Below are positions 11,091 through 21,504 of a DNA stretch of 49,397 nucleotides, piece after piece. Source of the stretch: Entrophospora sp. SA101 (lineage: Eukaryota > Glomeromycota > Glomeromycetes > Entrophosporales > Entrophosporaceae); contig CAUDNR010001291.1 of the NCBI GenBank assembly GCA_958430865.1, forward strand, positions 41,237-90,633, in the 5' to 3' direction. Within the stretch, counting starts at the first letter, position 1; every line of letters starts with the position of its first letter. Below the pieces are notes generated by a model, which did not search any database, was not told the origin of the DNA, and saw only the letters and a list, made by a program, of their open reading frames with translations. The translations under genes were made by a program, and so were the position numbers.

Positions 11091-11510
11091 TATAGTCATA
11101 TTAAAGGTATATCCAAAGAAGCAATTGAACAGATTCTGGGAAAAAGAAAAGAGAAGGTCCGATTATTTGAAACTTATCTAGAAAACCTAGTGGATATATT
11201 TGATGATTTTGATGATAATGATGATAATGTGGCAAATTTTTCTATTTATTCATTTTATGCTTTCACGTTTTATCAGTTTATATTACAAAAGTTTTTGTTT
11301 TGATAAGATTACAGAATTAGAAGTGGCCAAATAGTTATAGTGTATGATGGAGATGTCAACGATGATGTTAGTTTGTCTTTTATTGTTATTGATTTACTAT
11401 TGTCACTTTTCTAATGTCAATATAAATTTCATTTGATAGATTGTGGAAACAGATGAAGAGGAGCATAGTGAATATGAAAACAATGATGATGAAATCATGG
11501 TTAGATTTAT
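11091..11510 (+). pseudogene. Unrecognised acidic coding remnant beside the hAT right end
   Basis: An open frame starts directly at the transposon border. It reads HIKGISKEAIEQILGKRKEK, then RLFETYLENLVDIFDDF, followed by Asp/Asn repeats and a possible donor at the end of the acidic stretch. A second exon-like block near 11440-11500 reads IVETDEEEHSEYENNDDEIM. Both have protein-like composition and an acidic bias. No start codon or conserved domain is apparent. The abrupt beginning at the hAT terminus suggests a gene cut by the insertion or rearrangement. Function unknown. Confidence 0.3.
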
Positions 11511-11758
11511 CTTCTTTAAATTTACATATTAGTGGTATATACCACAATTTATTTCTTGTGTAATTTTTTAGTAGGGTATATACCCCTCAAATCATTTATA
11601 ACATGTTATATACCCATCCCTAGGTATGGCGCAAGCAATTTTTGCCATCTCAAATTTAGCCAACGAAATCAAATATCCACTATGCTTTTGTTGTGTAACA
11701 AATAAATTTTCAGAATTTTAACTCACAAAGAACCAAATTTTTATTTATTTTTGAATAT

Positions 11759-12393
11759 ATGGCAAGCTTACCAACTAGCACTCGTCAACTTCGTGCTTGT
11801 CTTGTGTGTTCTCTTGTTAAGGTGACAATGGATTTATTTAATTTGTGTTCTTGCATTCAAAAGTGTTTGTTGGCTTGTTAATTAATTGATTGATTAATAA
11901 ATTAACTAGCAAGTTGACCAATTTCGTACTGAAGGTTGTGATAATTGCGAAGGTTTCTTACATTTTAAAGATTCGAATAAAAGAACACTAGAGTGTACGA
12001 GTTCAAAAATCGATGGGTTAAATTTTTATTTATTTATTTTTCAAGATTTATTTTATATATATATTTGTATACATTTAATTTAATTTTTCTCCCTCCTTTT
12101 TTTCCCCATAACAAAAAGTGTAATTGCAAATATAAAACCAAATCAATCATGGGTTTCAAGAGTTAAAAAACTTGGTAATATATTATTATGTGATATTTCA
12201 AAATTAGCAAAAAAAAAACTAATAAATAAATTTTTTTCTAGATGAATGTGTTGAAGGTATCTATGCAGTTGGTGTAACTGGTACATTACCAGATTGGGCT
12301 GAGGATGCTATGAGACAACTTGGGATTAATTATATACCTAGGGATGGTCATCATATTGATGATGGTGGTGAAGAAGAAAAAGAAAATCGATAA
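11759..12393 (+). CDS. SPT4: Transcription elongation factor SPT4
   Basis: Four exons (11759-11821, 11910-12016, 12119-12174, 12242-12393) join in frame to 125 residues. Spt4 pairs with Spt5 to form the DSIF clamp on RNA polymerase II and supports processive elongation. The protein opens MASLPTSTRQLRACLVCSL. Its four-cysteine zinc finger (RACLVC and EGCDNCEG) and the downstream CTSSKIDG, QSWVSR and GIYAVGVTG blocks match the family in order and spacing. Length is close to the usual 100-120 residues, plus a short acidic tail (GGEEEKENR). The first ATG in frame was chosen because it puts the zinc finger at the normal distance from the N-terminus. It is flanked by transposon debris, but the gene itself looks intact. 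Confidence 0.95.
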
Positions 12394-13500
12394 TTATATT
12401 AATAAAAGAAAAAATATTTTAGATTTGAGAATGTAACAATTAATTTTTGTTATCAATTTAATTTTTTATTAGAGTATTAAATTTAAAAATTTTATGGTTG
12501 CAGAGTGTGGTGGCCAAATATAATGATGATTTTGATTTTTTTAAAGAACAATTTTTTGGAAGCTAGAGACCTTTTTTATCAACCAACAGAGTTAAATTTT
12601 GAGTTCCTTTATAATTTGTTTAACAACTTTTTTATTTTTAAAAATTTTCCATTATATTATTTCTCAGAAGAGTATCTTTCAAGGCAAATATTATTCCATC
12701 AGCATACCATTTGGCACCATAATTTAATTCTTTTAAGAAAGATGTCATTGATGACAGAATGTTTGAGAGTCTTTGAGTGAATGCAAAATTAAAGTCTCTC
12801 AAGTGTGAGGGGATTGCCTGACACCTAAACTTTAAAAGGTTAGAGTTGATATTAAAGAAATTAACAAAGTTTGTTGGACATAAAACAGCTTTACTATTTT
12901 CCTCACATTGATCTTGCTTAATATCTTATTCATCTATTAATGCATAAATGTTTTATTAGTGTTATAGTGTCATAGAAATATTAAAAATCTTTAGAAGTGT
13001 AAAATTCACATATTTTTTAGAAGCAATAACATTTAATGATGTATTTATATAATGTTAATAAATCATGAGTTAATAAATTTGATTAAAAATTATTTATTTT
13101 ATTAATTATTTTTATAAATTTCATTATTAGAAACATTCTCATCCATAATTCCAAAGTAACTATCTTGGCAATATATAAATTATAGTTGAGGTAGTCTTAC
13201 TTGTTTTGTTGTTGTTCATAATAACTATTACTATTTGGATGTAAATTTTAATGGTTTATCATGCTAAATATTTGATTTAACAAATTTAATAAGACCATTA
13301 TTAACAATGTGTCCATTTAACATTAACTTATTTGTAAATAACTTTGTGATCAATATATTAATTAATTAAAATATATGGTTTATATATATATATTTTTAAA
13401 CTTATTGGCATGAACATTTCCTTCTTTTTTTACTTTTTAAAATAACAATAATAAATATCTAATAATTTTTAAAAGTTTTAAAAACTGCTCTAATCAATCT
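12394..13500. other. AT-rich intergenic region, no clear gene
   Basis: I find no supported gene. On the minus strand around 12640-12760 a short frame reads LKELNYGAKWYADGII followed by FALKDTLLR. It looks protein-like but is isolated and stops soon on both sides. It could be an old gene remnant. The rest is low-complexity AT sequence. Confidence 0.4.
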
Positions 13501-13510
13501 TTTAACACTT

Positions 13511-14160
13511 CTCCATTTTTTTCCTTACTGCTATACGAATCTTTGTTAACATGAATTCTCTGTGTTCTTCTAATTCTGCTCTGCTATATCTACCTTTACT
13601 TGGATCGGCTACTTGTAAAACAGGAACTTGCTCTTGTAAAGACTTATTAAATAAATAAAGTTTAGGTGGACTGTCATTAAATCTAACAGAAAGTCTTGAT
13701 GCCTTAATTGTTCACCCACCACCAAGAAATAAAAAATCAATCAATTAATTAATTTGCTATATATAAATAAATAAATAAGCCAAACTATTTTCTGCCTACT
13801 TGATTTGAATTTGTTTTCAAAATTCCATTTTTAGTACAAAGCCATCTGCTTGGGAGGTTATTTTAGAAATTTTTTATTATGAATTTACTAAACAATAATG
13901 TTATAAATCTTGATAAATATTTTTGGTCAATTCTTTCTATAAAATTTGGTAGTATTATCAGTAAAACTTTATTAATTCCCAATAAGATCAATAAACAACA
14001 TATTATTATTGAATAATCAATATCCGAAGAAATGAGAGAGAAAATTGGATGTTGATGTTTTTGTTGAGAAAAGAAGTATAATATTTTCTCTAAAAAACCT
14101 TGCAATATAAAAGGTAATGCTTGATCTACTATCTTTGACAATAAATATATCGGTATTGGA
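13511..14160 (-). pseudogene. Unrecognised minus-strand gene remnant with hydrophobic segment
   Basis: Reading on the minus strand, 14160-13864 encodes a hydrophobic stretch (ALPFILQGFLEKILYFFS, then ICCLLILLGINKVLLIILP), probably one or two membrane segments. An in-frame TAA follows, and the same frame then continues as NNLPSRWLCTKNGILKTNSN to a plausible donor. After a short intron a block at about 13709-13511 reads RLSVRFNDSPPKLYLFNKSL and then GRYSRAELEEHREFMLTKIR to a stop. This terminal exon is well formed. I cannot name a family. It is either a decayed gene or one whose intron borders I have not resolved. Confidence 0.4.
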
Positions 14161-14390
14161 TAGAGTATGATAGAAATTTGTTCATGTCACAATAAATTTG
14201 TGATATATACGAAGTCTACTCACGCCCCTTGGGATCAGGTAAATGCGTGATTACAAATTAATATGATTGTAGAGGGGTGTCACGCATCTTATTAAATACC
14301 ATCATAGTGTCGGTGATATTAAAATAATAAACAATATAAAAATATTATAAAAGAATAAAATTCATATAGAAAATTAATACTTGATAGGAA

Positions 14391-14935
14391 TTATATATAT
14401 AAATAATTTTCTTGAGCATGTTGCTTCAAACATACAATCAAACTATTTATGGCGTAGTCTTCAAAGCTTAATTGAAAGCACAATGGCTGAGAGCAACGTA
14501 ACAAACCTGTACAGAAATGAATATTTGTTCCACTCTGGATATATTCTGAGGTTCTGAGCAAGCAACTGTTGGTGATAGGATAATTAATTAACAATTTAAA
14601 ACCACGGAAATGACAGCATCAACTCCTTTGCCAACCTGTTCCGATTCTTGTATCAAGCAATTCAATTAATTAATATATTCTTTAATAAAATTTAACATGG
14701 CACAGTAATATTTACTTGTCTCGGAAATGCATCTAGCACTAGACATATTCCAAATAACTGTACTCGCTCTATACGAACGATAATATAATGTTTCCATCTT
14801 AATCTATGTCTCTGATATGACGAGCACTCGTCATTTGAGTGATGTCTGAAATTGCACTTATTATCAAAATACAAATTTTTTGTCATCCGAGGCTGAGGTA
14901 ATGCAAAGCATCCTAGCATACCTGATTCATGAAGG
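14391..14935 (-). pseudogene. Unrecognised minus-strand coding blocks
   Basis: Two stretches have protein-like composition. One (about 14919-14700) reads MTKNLYFDNKCNFRHHSNDE and then HYIIVRIERVQLFGICLVLD. The second (about 14680-14400) can be read in different frames, for example LIQESEQVGKGVDAVISVVL or the frame ending FEDYAINSLIVCLKQHAQEN. The strand pattern V-x-x-V-x-x-x-G-I-x-x-x-x-D faintly resembles an OB-fold, but that is only an impression. The blocks may belong upstream of the 13.5-14.1 kb remnant as one gene. The frame is broken and no function is assigned. Confidence 0.28.
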
Positions 14936-15508
14936 TAACAAAAAAAGTAAGCCAGGATTGTAGTATCAAATCAAGCTCATTTTATACTTTCTGCTCTAGC
15001 CACGGGTTTTGAATATCATGTCATCAATATTCAACACGTTTTCTCGAGTCTTTAACTTTTTTATTTATATTAACAAAGATATAGGATTGGAAATGATTGA
15101 CGAGTTTTTTTAATTACATTTTCCTTTTCCAATTATCCAAAAAAGTATATTATCCTAATAAAATTATATGAGCAGGATATTGTCTTTATTAAAAAAAAAA
15201 AAGTATATTACTCGTTATCTACTGAAGTTTCTAAATTATAATTTTCACTATGAGAAAGGACACTTTGGTGATGCTCATTCGGTTTTACATCATTACAATA
15301 ATTTCCATTATCTTTTAAAATATTTTGGATCAGAAATCACTCCTCCTTTCTCTCTTGAGGGGCTCGTTTATTTGACCCAAGTAAATAAAAAATAATAAGC
15401 ATATCATGTATCATCATCACATCACCCTACTTGTAACCCATGGCTACATTTGGAATCATTTGAACTTTTGGGTAAAACCGCCAAGGGCAATTCTCACCTC
15501 CAAAGGAG

Positions 15509-15996
15509 TAGAGGTTGGCACCGCGCAATAACTTTATTAATCAGTTAACCGGTCTAATTTAATTACATAAAATTTTTTAACTGGCAAAACGAATAATTCG
15601 AAAAATATAACTGATATGGTAATAGCATATGCACCATCCAATCCAATCAAAAAAATTTTATAGTCATAGTATGGTTTCTATTCAAATAAGAATTATTCGT
15701 TTTATTTTTATTTTTGAATATTCGAATTACAATGAATGTTTATTCGAATATGTAAAACGAATAATTCGAATAAAACGAATAAAACGAATAAGAAACTCTA
15801 ATACCCAAGCCCACCCAAAAGAAAAAAGTAAAGATTGATGTTCTCTACGGCAGCAGCATTACTCATATTTATTTCATCATTATAAACATGTTGGCATATA
15901 GATTATGTTTGGTTTTTGTATATTTACTTTTATATTCTAGTTGGAATAAAATTTGTAACACTGTTAATATTAACCGGTTAACGGTTCCAACCTCTA
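15509..15996. mobile_element. Non-autonomous element (MITE-like) with TAGAGGTTGG ends
   Basis: Terminal inverted repeats TAGAGGTTGGCACCG (left) and TAGAGGTTGGAACCG (right, reverse complement) match at 14 of 15 positions. Both ends also carry GTTAACCGGT a little further in. The 488-bp element encodes nothing. Its interior (about 15590-15800) is made of TTCGTTTTATTCG and CGAATAATTCG units on both strands. No target-site duplication is evident. The TIR style resembles hAT-derived MITEs. Confidence 0.7.
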
Positions 15997-16751
15997 CTAA
16001 CACTAACAGATATAATATTCAACAAATAAACTTGACCTTTGCTTGATTTATCTTTTCAATATAATTTAAGATTATTATTCCACAATCTAAAATTCCACGT
16101 TGATGAGGAATTTCGCCAATATAATAAATTTCATTTTGAAAGAGATTCCATGAAATTCAAATAATCTGTTAATCATGTAATTGGAGCTTCACAATATAAA
16201 AATAAATCTTCTTGGTATCTAAAATCTAGTTTTACAACTCTAATGATTATAGCTTGTGCGTAATTATATAGATATTTAATTTTTTTCCTAATAAACTATA
16301 CATGATATCAATTTTCCATCGTTTAAACAATTGTATAAATAAATATATTAAAATCATTATTTTTAAACCACCATATCATTAATGTAAATGGTTACACTAT
16401 TAAATTCTTATTCTCGTAATTTGCCAGAAACGGAAAGAAATACATTCATCACATTTCCTTTCTATCATTTGACCATCTTTCATAACAAAATCAGACGAAC
16501 ATTATTATGTCACAAAGAAATTTCAAGGATCTCCTTTTTAATAGCAGGGAAAAACTAAAACAGAAAAATCAATAAATTTTGTAATGACACCACCAAAATT
16601 ATTCTGTGACTTGTCTGGTCTGTTGCACATTGATTGATATACAATGGATGATAATATTAATGAACAAATGAAGGAAAGCATTTTTTTATTTAAGTTAATA
16701 TATATCTGTATGTAGATTATTATATAGAATGAAAATAAATAAATGAATGAT
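15997..16751. other. AT-rich region downstream of OPI3
   Basis: No gene is supported. An ORF at 16538-16801 on the minus strand is only the read-through of the OPI3 last exon into its 3' flank. The region presumably holds the OPI3 3' UTR and terminator, but I see no distinct signal. Confidence 0.5.
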
Positions 16752-17708
16752 TTATTCTGATTTTTGTTGTTTACTAGATCTTTCTTGTTCTCGTTTAGCA
16801 TAGATCATTGATGTAAATGGCCTAATAACAAGTAAAGAGAGGAAAACGATTAATTATTATTATCATTTCAATGTGTATATTCATATATAGATAAATATCA
16901 ATCAATCAATCAATCAATCAATAGAAACTTTAGAAGGAAATACTTGCCCTTCATATTGAATTGCAACCAAGTAAACAATAAAAGCAAAAGTTGATAAAAG
17001 AATTCCAGCTGGGCTTGCATACCTAATTATGCACAAGCACACACATATATATAATAAATTTATCACTTGTTTAATTAATTATTTGTCAGTGTGATTTTTC
17101 CATAATATAACAATGATAATAACTACCATAAAGCAGTTCCAAGAAAACTCATTGTAGAACCATAATACATTGGATGTTCAAGAATATTGAAAGGAAATGA
17201 AGTGACTTTTTCATTCATCAATATGCCAAAGTAATCACCTTTATTTTTTCCAAAACAAACAAACAAACATTAGCATTAACAATAACATTAACATTAACAT
17301 TAACGTCAATATCAAAATAAATGATAATAATGCAATCATTTACCAAGAAAAGTTCCAGTAATTCCTAACATGTAAGTCGATGATGTTACAAAAAGCATTC
17401 CTGAACCAAACAATATTGCTCCCAACAATTTTACTTGATCATTGTCAAGTTCTGGTAAAGTTGGTTGATTTTCAATTGCCTGATGATACCTAATTAATTA
17501 TATTCTTGTCAATATGGCGATCATTAAAAAACCAAAAAAAAAGGAAAACCTACAAATAATCTCTTACAAGACCAAGTGAGAAAATAGTGATAGCCAAACT
17601 ATAACAACCGAAATAAGGATTTCCACCTGACAAACGAGTTATAAAGTGTGTTTTATACTCTGTTTTTTTTATATTTTTGGTTCCAAAAGAAGAAATAAGA
17701 ATTTTTAG

Positions 17709-17741
<33 letters not shown>

Positions 17742-17919
17742 CATCCATGTTTTATTTATTATTTATTAAACCAGAAACATATGTCATAAACAAAAAATAC
17801 GTATTCACACCTTTCCTTGCTACCAAGTTCCAAAAAACAGGATTAAATAGAATTGAAGCAAAAGAAATCCAAAAACTTTTTTGATTAAAATCTATCAATT
17901 CTGAGAATTTTTCTGCCAT
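16752..17919 (-). CDS. OPI3: Phospholipid methyltransferase OPI3/PEMT
   Basis: Six exons on the minus strand (17919-17811, 17626-17554, 17489-17344, 17238-17127, 17022-16948, 16821-16752) join in frame to 194 residues, the usual size. Opi3/PEMT methylates phosphatidyl-monomethyl- and dimethylethanolamine to phosphatidylcholine in the ER membrane, with S-adenosylmethionine as donor. Family signatures are GDYFGILMNEKVTSFPFNIL, EHPMYYGSTMSFLGTALW and the C-terminal YEGPFTSMIYAKREQE. Several hydrophobic segments (SFWISFASILFNPVFW; LLGAILFGSGMLFV; GILLSTFAFIVYLVAI) fit a multi-pass ER protein. The last intron (16947-16822) starts with GCAAGT, a GC-AG intron; no GT donor gives an in-frame join there. 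The start ATG (17917-17919) is the only one that opens the first exon. Confidence 0.95.
16903..16922. repeat. (ATCA)n microsatellite in the last OPI3 intron
   Basis: Five tandem tetranucleotide units lie inside the GC-AG intron. Confidence 0.9.
17711..17741. repeat. (ATCT)n microsatellite in the first OPI3 intron
   Basis: Seven ATCT units followed by ATCC variants, between OPI3 exons 1 and 2. Confidence 0.9.
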
Positions 17920-19088
17920 TTTTTTTTTTTTTTTTGAAAAGATTTTTCTTGATGATCGATTGATGTAACATTTGAAATTTCTGTTTATATTTTATAGAAA
18001 AGAAGTATTCAAATGAATCATCTTGACTTCAACTAATAGAAACTTTTTGATATTTAATTTTGTAGAGTATAAGTTGAAATCAACTTCGATCAACCTTTCT
18101 TTTTGTAATCATCATCATTATTTAGAATCACTCATCAGATGTCAAATGTGTGTTCACGTACATTTAAGGCACCAAATCAAATCAAATCGAATTCAAAAAA
18201 GCTGTTCAAATCAAATCAAACCAGATTTAAAAATAAAATATGTTGGTGATAATAACAATAAGACAAATTCAGTCAAACCTCATTTCAACGAATCAATGCC
18301 TCTATAAAAATTTGCTACAGAATACATGCGGAAAAAGCGTATTCTTGATTAGAAAAACTCATTTGATATGAAATACATACGGGAGAATGCATTTTCCCAT
18401 ACCTAAAAATACGACAACCATGTAGAACCAGCGCGGAATGTTTTTGGTCTGGACAATAAAAAGGACCATAATAATGATGTGAAAATGAAAAAAAAATGTA
18501 CATCTCAAGTAGTTTACTATTGTTTTTTGAAAATTTAAAGAACAATATCTCAAAACAATAATGTGTAAAGTGGGTATGCAGTTGGCATTTGATATAAATC
18601 GGCAAATAAATCAGCATATCAGTTGATTTGGTTTTTTGGGCCTTTTTTCAAACCTTATGTCTTATTGTGTCTTGATGTTAAACACGAGTATTTTTAATGT
18701 GTAAACTGGTCAGTAGAATGATAATTAACCCTAAAAAAATTTATTTGCTCCACTAAAAAAACTATTTTGCTATTCAACAGCCTGTCAAACCAATGGGTTT
18801 TGCTAGTATAAACATTATGGTCATACCTTATTGAATTTTGGGATCAAACAAAATCAGTGCATATGTGTCACAAGTGAATAAATAAAAAGACTTATAGAAG
18901 CCTTTGAGCTTTGTAAAGGAGCCACTTTATGGTTATTAAGTACCATCAAGCATGCTGATGGATTCATAGAGGCTTTCTAGGTACAAGTAGGCAAGAGCCA
19001 AAGTAAATTCATAGATCACCAAATTATTATGAGTTACTTGACAAGAGTAGCCGTGATCGGTGGTGTTAATCAAAAAACTACCTTGAAA
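17920..19088. other. Gene-poor region upstream of OPI3
   Basis: The first 100 bp upstream of the OPI3 start include a T-rich tract next to the ATG (17920-17936), likely promoter or 5' UTR. From about 18000 to 19088 I find only short frames on both strands with low-complexity composition and no recognisable protein. The ORFs at 18023-18307 and 18315-18617 look like chance. Confidence 0.5.
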
Positions 19089-19237
19089 CATCAGGAAATT
19101 TTTTTTGACGCAGATTTATGTAATTATTACACTATTTATGTAAGTTTACGGCGGGCCCTGTAATATTATGCAAATATTACAACTTTACATATTAAAATTT
19201 ATGAATGTAATATTACGGCAGAGAAAATTTCCTGATG
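19089..19237. mobile_element. 149-bp MITE with CATCAGGAAATTTT ends
   Basis: Perfect 14-bp terminal inverted repeats CATCAGGAAATTTT, with imperfect pairing continuing to about 22 bp. The element is flanked by a 2-bp direct repeat AA on both sides. The interior has repeated TGTAAT/ATTAC words. A relative with the same end motif sits at 41692-41842, where comparison with an empty duplicate confirms the insertion. Confidence 0.85.
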
Positions 19238-19780
19238 AACATCATCATTCAGAAAACTGTAAAAAATTTATTATAATTATTAGATGATGAGATGCAAAGT
19301 GCTAGCGAGGACGAGAGGTCTCATTATAATTTTTACCATCATTTTTTATTATCATTTGTGTAATGACTATTTAATCAAATACCATTTCGAATGCAACATA
19401 AAAAGCAAAACCAATGCACATTTTTATGCGTTTTTGTAGTAATTTATTAGACTACTCAATCAATGCACCATTTGGCCACGAAATAGTCTATTTAATTAAA
19501 AATCACATCATTGATTATGAATACACAATAGGATACTTGCATCCAGTGCTATTAGCATAGGATAAATAATTAATGTGTACACAAACTTCTTTTTCTTTGT
19601 TTTTTTTTAAAAAATGTCTCAACAAAAAAGACAAGACAAGAGAAGTAAAGAATCCATTCCAGATATTGCTGGGTAAAATTCCAGACATTGTGATAAAATT
19701 TTAGACTAGGCCATTTTCCGGTTGCACATTTTTGATATTAATATTAATGCAAATTCTTTATTTGAATTATTCACTTAGTT
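19238..19780. other. Intergenic stretch without recognised features
   Basis: AT-rich DNA; no ORF with protein-like composition and no clear terminal repeats. Confidence 0.5.
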
Positions 19781-19784
19781 TTAT

Positions 19785-20152
19785 TTGAATTGTTCATTTT
19801 ATTTGTTTTATTCGGTTTATTCGGTTTATTCGGTTTATTCGGTTTTGTTCGTTTTGTTCGTTTTGTTCAGTTTATTCGAATTATTTGTTTTGTTCGTTTT
19901 CAAAAGTTTTTCGGTAGATTGCTCCGGAACCGACAAAGCAGTGATAAAGAATTCTTGGGCTTGTAAGGTTGGTTTTAATTCCCCTTTTTGTTCGTTTTGT
20001 TCGTTTTGTTTGGTCTATTCGTTTTATTCGTTTTATTCGGTTTGTTCATTTTGTTCGTTTTATTCGGTCTTATTCGAATTATTCGAATTATTCGTTTTAT
20101 TCGTTTTATTCGGTTTATTCGTTTTATTCGTTTTATTCGGTTTATTCGTTTT
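19785..20152. repeat. TTCG-phased low-complexity array
   Basis: Dozens of units of about 10-11 bp (TTCGTTTTAT, TTCGGTTTAT, TTCGAATTAT, TTTTGTTCG) fill this stretch, interrupted at about 19905-19985 by ordinary sequence. The apparent ORF of Phe/Val/Leu/Tyr repeats across it is a by-product of the array. The same units occur at 15590-15800 and, in reverse orientation, at 20815-20960. Confidence 0.9.
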
Positions 20153-20545
20153 ATAAAATATTAATCCACAGTTTGATGCAACAAATTCTATATTAATATT
20201 AATATTATTGTTAAGGGATTTTAACTTGTAAAATTATAAATAGGGCTTATTTCCTTTAACAATTTTCTATAGAGATAAAAAATAGTACCTCTGGTTAGTT
20301 ATTAACACGTCCTCTTTAGGGGAACCAAACCAAACCAAACCAAACAACAACTCTTACGTTTTGTCATCTTGGACTCTGTCAAAAAATAAATTGTTTTTCC
20401 AAAAAAAAAAAATCACGTCAACAAAAAAAAACCAATAGTGGAAATTTGTGATATTACATATCCTGTAATACATAATAATAAAATAGTAAAGCTTTATGTT
20501 AATATAATACTTTCCCATATTGAAGAAATAAAACATGCATATTTG

Positions 20546-21313
20546 TATAAAGCTCCGAACTTTTCAGAGCTTAGGCTAAAAACTACTTGGCAGTTCTTGG
20601 TATTATTCTAATTTTTGCACTCTGCTTATTTAGAACCAAACCCGCTAATTTTTAATCCAATAACAACCAGTGAATGAATTTTTTCTGGAGGCACAGACTT
20701 AATTACTCAAAGGTGTTGTATTTTAGAACCTGAAACAATAAGAGTTTAAAAGTTTGCAGAGACGATGAATTTTATATATGAATTGAAAAAATAGAACGTC
20801 CTTAAGATTTCTATTCGAATAAAACGAACAAAACGAACACAACGAACAAAATGAATGAAACGAACAAAACGAGTAATTCAAATAAAGTGAATAAAGCGAA
20901 TAGAATGAATAATTCGAATAAAACGAATAAAGCGAATAAACGGATAATTCGAATAAGAGTTGTATTACGAATAGGAACTCTAAACGTACAAATTTTTGTG
21001 GTGAATCTATGAATATGTAACTATTCGACCTATAATTGACCAGCTGTATCTAACATGGCATTACGTAAAAAATTCAATCATGATCTCCATACCATCGTTA
21101 CCATGGTATAAAATTATAGATTATGTATGTATTTAGAAACAGGATCCTTCCAGCATCTCTAATTCGTAACACATCTTCTAAACTAGGCTACAAGTTATTA
21201 TAATTTTTTTGAAGTTATTATGTATATTTTTGCATAGTTAACGAATTTAGAATGTCTGAAATTTTTGGGTCAAATGTAAAACCGAACCAAACCGAACCGT
21301 TCGGAGCTTTATA
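20546..21313. mobile_element. 768-bp non-autonomous element with TATAAAGCTCCGAAC ends
   Basis: A perfect 15-bp inverted repeat, TATAAAGCTCCGAAC, closes both ends. The interior has no coding capacity. It contains a CGAATAAAACGAA-type array at about 20815-20960 and an AACCGAACC repeat near the right end. I see no convincing target-site duplication, so the exact border could lie a few bases inside. It is probably a hAT-like MITE. Confidence 0.7.
20815..20960. repeat. CGAATAAAACGAA array inside the 768-bp element
   Basis: Tandem units such as CGAATAAAACGAAC and CGAATAATTCG, reverse-complementary to the array at 19785-20152 and related to the MITE interior at 15.6-15.8 kb. Confidence 0.85.
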
Positions 21314-21504
21314 TTTTTAAAAAGAAATAATTTTATTCTTTTTTTAAATATATTTGAAATGAATTATTGATCTATCCAATTACATTTTCACTGCATACAT
21401 ATGCTCATTCAACATCTTATTAGCTATTTGAAATAAACAATGTAACTTACTATCATCTTCCTTAATAATTACATCCTTATATTTAAAACAATTAATTCGT
21501 TTTT

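Noticed and set aside
12505..12780. 91-codon plus-strand ORF downstream of SPT4
   Set aside because: Phe/Leu/Asn-rich composition typical of AT-rich noncoding DNA, with no homology that I recognise.
14215..14300. Possible small palindromic element with CACGCCCCT and AGGGGTGTC
   Set aside because: The pairing is too short and imperfect, without flanking duplication, to call an element.
19785..20196. Two ORFs of 123 and 75 codons made of Phe, Val, Leu, Tyr and Arg repeats
   Set aside because: They are translations of a TTCG-phased simple repeat in two frames, with no start context, introns or conserved sequence.
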